DNA of 6,943 bases, from assembly GCA_029934695.1 (NCBI GenBank), contig JAOZLU010000010.1:1-6943 (forward strand). Direction: 5' to 3'. Both the position numbers and the translations under genes were made by a program. A model generated the notes under the pieces. The model was not told the origin of the DNA, made no database searches, and saw only the letters and a program-made list of their open reading frames with translations. Below are positions 6,301-6,943 of this stretch, piece after piece. How positions within the stretch are numbered: the stretch's first letter is position 1; each line of letters opens with the position of its first letter. Origin of the DNA: Desulfobacterales bacterium. GTDB lineage: Bacteria; Desulfobacterota; Desulfobacteria; Desulfobacterales; 4be13.

Positions 6301-6848
6301 ATACAGGACGTTATTATTGGAAAGTTCAGGCCATTGATAAATACGGGGCTTTTGAAGAATCAGAGACAGGTGAATTTACTATTTTTGACGCCAATCCCCA
6401 AGAGATGTGGGTCGGAGGGCATATTACCGATATATTTACCCACCTTTCCATACCCAATGTCTTCATAAACATACTGGGAGCCTCATCTTCCTTTCAGACA
6501 GATATGACAGGGTGTTATCTTGAAAAGGTGGATGAAGGCAGCACCCTTTCCGTAGAGGTTCCCGGATATGATTCAGCGAGTTGGACGGTGAGTTCCGCCC
6601 TTAATCAGAGGAGAAATAGCACCGATGATCTGATGTCGAGAAAAAATTTTAAGCTGACTCCCTCATGCGGCGATACGGTCACAGGTGATATTCTGAGGGA
6701 TTGTGCCGTTGATCTGAAAGACGCTGTTCTGACGCTGAAAATCCTGTCTGGCCAGACAGGAACGCCCTATAAGGAAGCTGCTCTGGACGGTAAAAAAATC
6801 ACATTGGGAGATGCGGTTTCTATTCTCCGAACAATCTCAAAAAAATAA
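225..6848 (+). CDS. Secreted 2207-aa multidomain protein: LamG/DUF1080-like repeats, two DUF1566 domains, C13/caspase-like peptidase, dockerin-like C-terminus
   Basis: The frame is open from ATG 225 to TAA 6846-6848. Domains in order: signal peptide 1-28; A-B tandem units 30-335 and 336-641; lone A module 642-830; DUF1566 domains about 838-1052 and 1057-1176; four Ig-like domains 1181-1578; clan CD cysteine peptidase 1583-1822 (His1668, Cys1715); Ig-like 1829-1949; FnIII-like 1951-2056; carboxypeptidase-regulatory-like 2062-2147; dockerin-like 2148-2207. No internal transmembrane segment, lipobox or sortase motif is seen, so Sec export to the periplasm, cell surface or medium is inferred. Lectin-like and jelly-roll modules suggest ligand or glycan binding; the peptidase could process the protein itself or a partner. 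Substrate and physiological role cannot be read from the sequence. The gene appears to be transcribed alone within this window. I recognise the architecture as typical of Desulfobacterota surface proteins but know no gene name. Confidence 0.95.
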   Translation: MQTKIYKTVVTVFLILFIAFGGQNCAYAEDVFENFETGPGGFSEADGFAVSDGRYLFKGDGSDDSKVKVWAGGTAPGGTTPESDNSNYFQDFFVSVDTTWESGAKDVVYGIILCSHENTGGTPSYVRFLMETETAGGYKIDKREGDSYETIVDPHQSSLVNRINGAKNRLSVMKRGNEFSFYINDAKVSHHTIEGFDGGGIGLSVNHQLDVSFDNFLITSTDDPWIKKGGLFSMNVRGQLSVDGVKIETPGYVIAAFGPEGDYDCRGVADIVESSGEWRYNLPVSSDKRLGEDITFKTWNRDSGQFYNTKSKVSFKADTVFDMLTVDMRLCGHPEEIFEDFEIDAGGFWETGGFSVSDGRYLFKGNETNTFWIDAWAGGSDPGGIAPRPDNSNYFKDFFVSVDTLWEDGPENIGYGFTVCTYENTAKTVSYVRFLVAAATGIFKIDKNKADDSLGTIVDWTGSSLINRTNGSKNRLSIMKKGNAFTFYINDAKVSHQTIEGFDGGGIGLYMNNQLDVSFDNFRITSTDDPWVPKEGLFTMDVRGQICVDGLSVETPGYVVAAFGPDGDYDCRGIADVVELSGEWGYDLPVSSGKSQDEDIIFKIWNRNSGEFYNTKNKISFKANTAIDMLTGNMLPCGQPEEIFENFETGLGGFPEDENFSVSDGRYLFDGDGSSISFVEVWTGGAYPGGTTPEPDNSNYFQNFFVSADTTWEGGAKDIGYGITLCTYENAGGTPSYVRLLIAAETGAYKIDKREGDSTETIADSSTPLINSGSGAKNRLSVMKRGNAFTFSINDITVGQQSINGFDGGGIGFSVNHQLDVSFDNFRITPINDSPLPDTGQTKCYDNEKEISCPQPGEDFYGQDAHYPINPQSYTKLDAQGNDLPDDAAEWMMVRDNVAGLIWEIKTDDGSVHDKNNMYTWYDSNPGTNGGDPGTPGDGTDTGDFINALNTEKFGGFSDWRLPTIRELSSIVNIGRYNPAIDTEYFANIPDYSLINTYSTLICYWSSTTNANSPGQAWFTMFAGGSNDYYYYRDTDKSKSLYVRAVRGGQDWKSDHFADNGNGTITDTHTGLMWQKQAYDLKMNWKDALGACENLSLAGYEDWRLPSIGELRSILNYAKHAPISDLEYFPDVKKDNYWASTSDTYGPERAWYVNFNNGIDGSEDKSDIYYVRAVRGAFPKAGITGTPDSPTEQRDATLRINGDGVVSYRYKVNEGNYSEEIPASEPINLTNLINKTHTVHVLGKNLYGTWQPEDHPTTVSWIVTSLFIDITSPEDGMSVDDLKNIIEIRGTASAKEGSVIEIQITDGEYYLDSQGRFSSDEAWLLADGTESWSFNVSAVSWKDKDYTVTARNTDSTGDVLTDSIAILACQPSTITCELTSDAINIGDNITLSGYIDAPPSKTGKGVSIEFTSPSGEKIKKSANANIDGAFDYSLGCGEIQAAGIWTVRVSWGGDDDLCGAVSETYSFTVSKAFGSVSFDTDSSVIKLGESVAISGRLTPETECEMDLSDIPIVLNISDPNDGMDIQTVHTDEGGHLLIQDYAGLGRLGEWTITAALGKNDLFETDADQPDSVVEINVKETAGYAIIIQGYDINEEELETYNKTTQLVYTALAERELLDDDINYLNYDTALTGVDDISSKINIEDAVTQWAANKMNGKPANLYIVMVNHGRSDGNFLLHNSESITPGELGGWLDTLRENLEDDAKDQEIVVIMGFCYSGLFIQELSGENRVIIASSDLNKRSMKEPEGDGEIRQGEYFTAEFFKAVSDGKSIESCFEVAKNIGTIFNQNPLLDDNGDGEGSNALSLDADADGSESSDIYIGTGISDFNAIDEVSITEVAPTIFLGVDETSTDQIWARVVNRDRLKSKSIWVNIKRPNSEIIDTGGTGQVEIDLEGPFFSDANDAGGRYEWHNLGNPFSEPGIYQIFYYARDKITGEVSPFTESRLYKAKAGNHPPSPLALISPQNDENIMTDTYLQVKLDWTDATDSEGDNFSYTLLLSRDSDFSNPICIEDLICSIRLISKFDGIDTGRYYWKVQAIDKYGAFEESETGEFTIFDANPQEMWVGGHITDIFTHLSIPNVFINILGASSSFQTDMTGCYLEKVDEGSTLSVEVPGYDSASWTVSSALNQRRNSTDDLMSRKNFKLTPSCGDTVTGDILRDCAVDLKDAVLTLKILSGQTGTPYKEAALDGKKITLGDAVSILRTISKK
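312..887 (+). other. A1 module: LamG/DUF1080-like jelly-roll domain (residues 30-221)
   Basis: The pattern is an opening 'FENFE', then 'VSDGRYLF', 'FFVSVDTTWE', 'YVRFL', 'KNRLSVMKRGN-FSFYIND', 'GGGIGL' and a closing 'VSFDNFLIT'. This matches the strand order of concanavalin-A-like domains of the DUF1080 (3-keto-disaccharide hydrolase-like) and LamG families: a leading acidic strand, 'N-RL-V...G..F.FYIN', 'G-IGL' and a final 'FDNF-I'. In extracellular proteins these usually bind glycans or other ligands. I see no catalytic signature, so binding or structural support is the likely role. Confidence 0.65.
912..1220 (+). other. B1 module: beta-sandwich with 'AAFGP...DCRG' motif (residues 230-332)
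   Basis: The module runs 'GLFSMNVRGQLSVDG', 'PGYVIAAFGPEGDYDCRGVAD', 'GEWRYNLPV', 'EDITFKTWN', 'GQFYNT' and a closing 'VDMRLCG'. The combination of 'V-AF', 'CRG', and 'E-ITFK-W/Y...Y' recalls a small beta-sandwich common in secreted bacterial proteins ('...GAFVGGECRG...ITFKIYD'). Function is unknown; it probably acts as a spacer or interaction module. A Cys lies in DCRG and another in the closing LCG, and these could form a disulfide. Confidence 0.55.
1230..1805 (+). other. A2 module: second LamG/DUF1080-like domain (residues 336-527)
   Basis: This is the same fold and strand motifs as A1, shifted by exactly 306 residues: 'IFEDFE', 'VSDGRYLFKG', 'FFVSVDTLWE', 'KNRLSIMKKGNAFTFYIND', 'GGGIGL' and 'VSFDNFRIT'. 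It is the most divergent copy in its middle part, where the GGTPSYVR stretch of copies 1 and 3 becomes AKTVSYVR. A ligand-binding or structural role is inferred from the fold only. Confidence 0.65.
1830..2138 (+). other. B2 module: second 'AAFGP...DCRG' beta-sandwich (residues 536-638)
   Basis: This module aligns with B1 without gaps: 'GLFTMDVRGQICVDG', 'YVVAAFGPDGDYDCRG', 'GEWGYDLPVSS', 'EDIIFKIWN' and a closing 'NMLPCG'. It differs from B1 in gaining an extra cysteine in 'GQICVDG' (Ser in B1). It leads directly into the third A module through CGQPEE. Confidence 0.55.
2148..2714 (+). other. A3 module: third LamG/DUF1080-like domain, without a B partner (residues 642-830)
   Basis: This is a full A module ('IFENFETGLGGF' to 'VSFDNFRIT'), two residues shorter than A1 and A2. 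Where B would follow, the chain runs into 'PINDSPLPDTGQTKCYDN', the typical lead-in of a DUF1566 domain. Sequence similarity alternates between copies. GAKD, GGTPSYVR, KREGDS and SVNHQLD match A1, while CTYEN, GNAFTF and DNFRIT match A2. Confidence 0.65.
2736..3380 (+). other. First DUF1566 (Lcl_C, C-type-lectin-like) domain (residues about 838-1052)
   Basis: A lead-in with 'TGQTKCYDNEKEISC' (Cys844 and Cys853, a possible disulfide) and 'GEDFYGQDA' is followed by the core: 'MVRDNVAGLIWE', 'YTWYDSNPG', 'FGGFSDWRLPTIREL', 'CYWSSTT', 'AWFTMFAGG' and 'LYVRAVRGG'. The DWRLPTI, YWSS and VRAVRG motifs are diagnostic of DUF1566 (PF07603), a C-type-lectin/FGE-like fold common in secreted bacterial proteins. 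A ligand- or glycan-binding role is inferred. A run of four tyrosines (1029-1032, TAC x4) sits in the loop before the last strand. Confidence 0.9.
3393..3752 (+). other. Second DUF1566 (Lcl_C) domain (residues about 1057-1176)
   Basis: This is the compact canonical form: 'FADNGNGTITDTHTGLMWQK', 'MNWKDALGACENLSLAGYEDWRLPSIGELRSI', 'NYWASTSD', 'AWYVNF' and 'YYVRAVRG'. It lacks the long lead-in of the first copy. Tandem DUF1566 domains are common in this kind of protein. The two are clearly paralogous but diverged, so the duplication is older than that of the A-B units. Confidence 0.92.
3765..4958 (+). other. Four Ig-like domains (residues about 1181-1578)
   Basis: Four beta-sandwich segments can be set apart. 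Residues 1181-1265 ('ITGTPDSPT...YRYKVNEGNYS...HTVHVLGKNLYGTWQ...VSWIV') resemble Ig-like repeats with a 'Y-Y-ldgg' strand. Residues 1266-1368 ('ITSPEDGMSVDDL...IRGTAS...YTVTARNTDSTG') match bacterial Ig-like repeats. Residues 1371-1473 and 1475-1578 resemble each other ('INIGDNITLSGYID' against 'IKLGESVAISGRLTP', and 'GIWTVRVSW' against 'GEWTITAAL'). They most likely form a stalk that separates the lectin-like half from the peptidase. Boundaries are approximate. Confidence 0.65.
4971..5690 (+). other. Clan CD cysteine peptidase domain, C13/caspase-like (residues 1583-1822)
   Basis: The domain starts with the strand 'YAIIIQGYD' and 'NKTTQLVYTALAERELLDDDINYL'. It contains the His motif 'YIVMVNHG' (His1668) and the Cys motif 'IVVIMGFCYSG' (Cys1715). 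It then has 'RVIIASSD', 'GEYFTAEFFKAVSDGKSIESCFEVA' and 'PLLDDNGDGEGSN'. Hydrophobic strand plus HG and hydrophobic strand plus C are the hallmarks of clan CD (legumain, caspase, gingipain, clostripain). The surrounding pattern is that of bacterial C13-annotated domains in multidomain secreted proteins. In the form I know, the motifs read DHG and GACYSG; here they are NHG and GFCYSG. The His/Cys dyad is intact, so activity is plausible. Cleavage specificity is unknown. Confidence 0.8.
5709..6071 (+). other. Ig-like domain following the peptidase (residues about 1829-1949)
   Basis: The segment 'VSITEVAPTIFLGVDETSTDQIWARV', 'IWVNIKRPNSEI', 'GRYEWHNLGNPFSEPGIYQIFYYARDKITGEVSP' has the alternating strands of an Ig-like domain, with a closing 'G-Y-I-YYARD' strand. 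This type of domain commonly follows the C13-like domain in related architectures (from memory, not searched). It may brace the peptidase or contribute to substrate binding. Confidence 0.55.
6075..6392 (+). other. Fibronectin-III-like domain (residues about 1951-2056)
   Basis: It opens 'HPPSPLALISPQNDENI', then 'VKLDWTDATDSEGDNFSYTLLLSRDSDFSNP', then 'GRYYWKVQAIDKYGAFEESETGEFTI'. The pattern of a proline-rich start, 'L-W--A-D-EGD-L-Y-L-LS-D--F' and 'YYWKV-A-D--G' is typical of bacterial FnIII-like domains. It is a structural spacer with no enzymatic residues. Confidence 0.7.
6408..6665 (+). other. Carboxypeptidase-regulatory-like beta-sandwich (residues about 2062-2147)
   Basis: The segment 'WVGGHITDIFTHLSIPNVFINILGASSSFQTDMTGCYLEKVDEGSTLSVEVPGYDSASW' matches the transthyretin-like regulatory fold: 'G-I-D--T-I-V-I', then 'T---G-Y---v-eG---l-v--pGY'. 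The segment after it ends in 'FKLTPS'. It commonly serves as an anchoring or stabilising module in secreted proteins. Confidence 0.6.
6666..6845 (+). other. Degenerate dockerin-like C-terminal domain (residues 2148-2207)
   Basis: The first loop, 'GDILRDCAVDLKDAVLTLKILSG' (EF-type loop 2155-2166), follows the dockerin pattern D-x-N-x-D-G...D: Asp2155, Asp2159, Asp2163 and Asp2166 are kept. Position 3 is Leu and the glycine at position 6 is Cys2160. The second half, 'LDGKKITLGDAVSILRTI', keeps the helix pattern but lacks most calcium ligands. Such dockerin-like ends are frequent on large secreted proteins outside cellulosomes, where their partner is usually unknown. No cohesin is present in the window. 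Confidence 0.6.
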
Positions 6849-6881
6849 TATATCCGGTTCCACCCGTTTCAAAAATAAAAA

Positions 6882-6943
6882 CTGTAGGGTGGGTGGAGCG
6901 AAGCGAAACCCACCTTGTGCTGTAGGGTGGGTGGAGCGAAGCG
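6882..6943. repeat. GTAGGGTGGGT/ACCCACC palindromic repeat, about 1.6 units, running off the window
   Basis: The 24-mer at 6882-6905 (starting CTGTAGGGTGGGTGGAGCG) recurs identically at 6920-6943, a period of 38 bp. Within the first unit, GGTGGGT (6888-6894) pairs with ACCCACC (6908-6914), giving a 7-bp stem around a 13-nt loop that contains GCGAAGCG. The second unit is cut by the window end. This matches a family of short GC-rich palindromic repeats that I recall between genes in several bacterial groups. It lies 33 bp after the stop codon and could also act as a 3' transcript-stabilising or weak terminating hairpin. Confidence 0.75.

Noticed and set aside
6849..6881. Rho-independent terminator directly after the stop codon
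   Set aside because: No stem followed by a T-run is found in 6849-6881. The first stable hairpin is the palindromic repeat, which is followed by TTGTGCTGT rather than a T-run.
6882..6943. Possible CRISPR array (two identical 24-nt units)
   Set aside because: The spacer would be only 14 nt (6906-6919) and forms part of the palindrome itself. A 38-bp period with an internal inverted repeat fits an interspersed palindromic repeat, not CRISPR.

Overview
The window is almost entirely one gene. A single plus-strand reading frame of 2207 codons (225-6848) encodes a very large, secreted, multidomain protein. It is flanked by about 220 bp of hairpin-rich non-coding DNA upstream and about 95 bp downstream that ends inside a GC-rich palindromic repeat. 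No RNA gene, CRISPR array, complete insertion sequence or second credible gene is visible.

Organism (inference): the combination of DUF1566/Lcl_C modules with the lead-in 'TGQTKCYDN...GEDFYGQDA', a legumain/caspase-like peptidase preceded by Ig-like domains, a dockerin-like C-terminus, GTAGGGTGGGT/ACCCACC interspersed repeats and moderate GC content suggests a Gram-negative bacterium with many surface proteins. Desulfobacterota (Desulfobacterales, such as Desulfonema-type sulfate reducers) is my best guess. I recognise the style of these proteins but have run no search.

Protein layout: Sec signal peptide (1-28); two copies of a 306-residue tandem unit, each an A module (LamG/DUF1080-like jelly roll) plus a B module (beta-sandwich with an 'AAFGP...DCRG' motif); a third A module without B; two DUF1566 C-type-lectin-like domains (about 838-1176); four Ig-like domains (about 1181-1578); a clan CD cysteine peptidase domain of C13/caspase type with a His1668-Gly / Cys1715 dyad (about 1583-1822); one more Ig-like domain; a fibronectin-III-like domain; a carboxypeptidase-regulatory-like beta-sandwich; and a degenerate dockerin-like C-terminus (2148-2207). 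The N-terminal half looks like an adhesive or ligand-binding array, and the C-terminal half carries the one plausible enzymatic domain. The likely role is an exported or cell-surface adhesin-peptidase; substrate and biological process are unknown.

Flanks: upstream, a 19-bp direct repeat brackets a chain of hairpins, followed by a strong stem-loop about 20 bp before the ribosome binding site. Downstream, the sequence soon enters a 38-bp-period palindromic repeat that runs off the window edge. Both flanks resemble dispersed genomic repeat families rather than genes.
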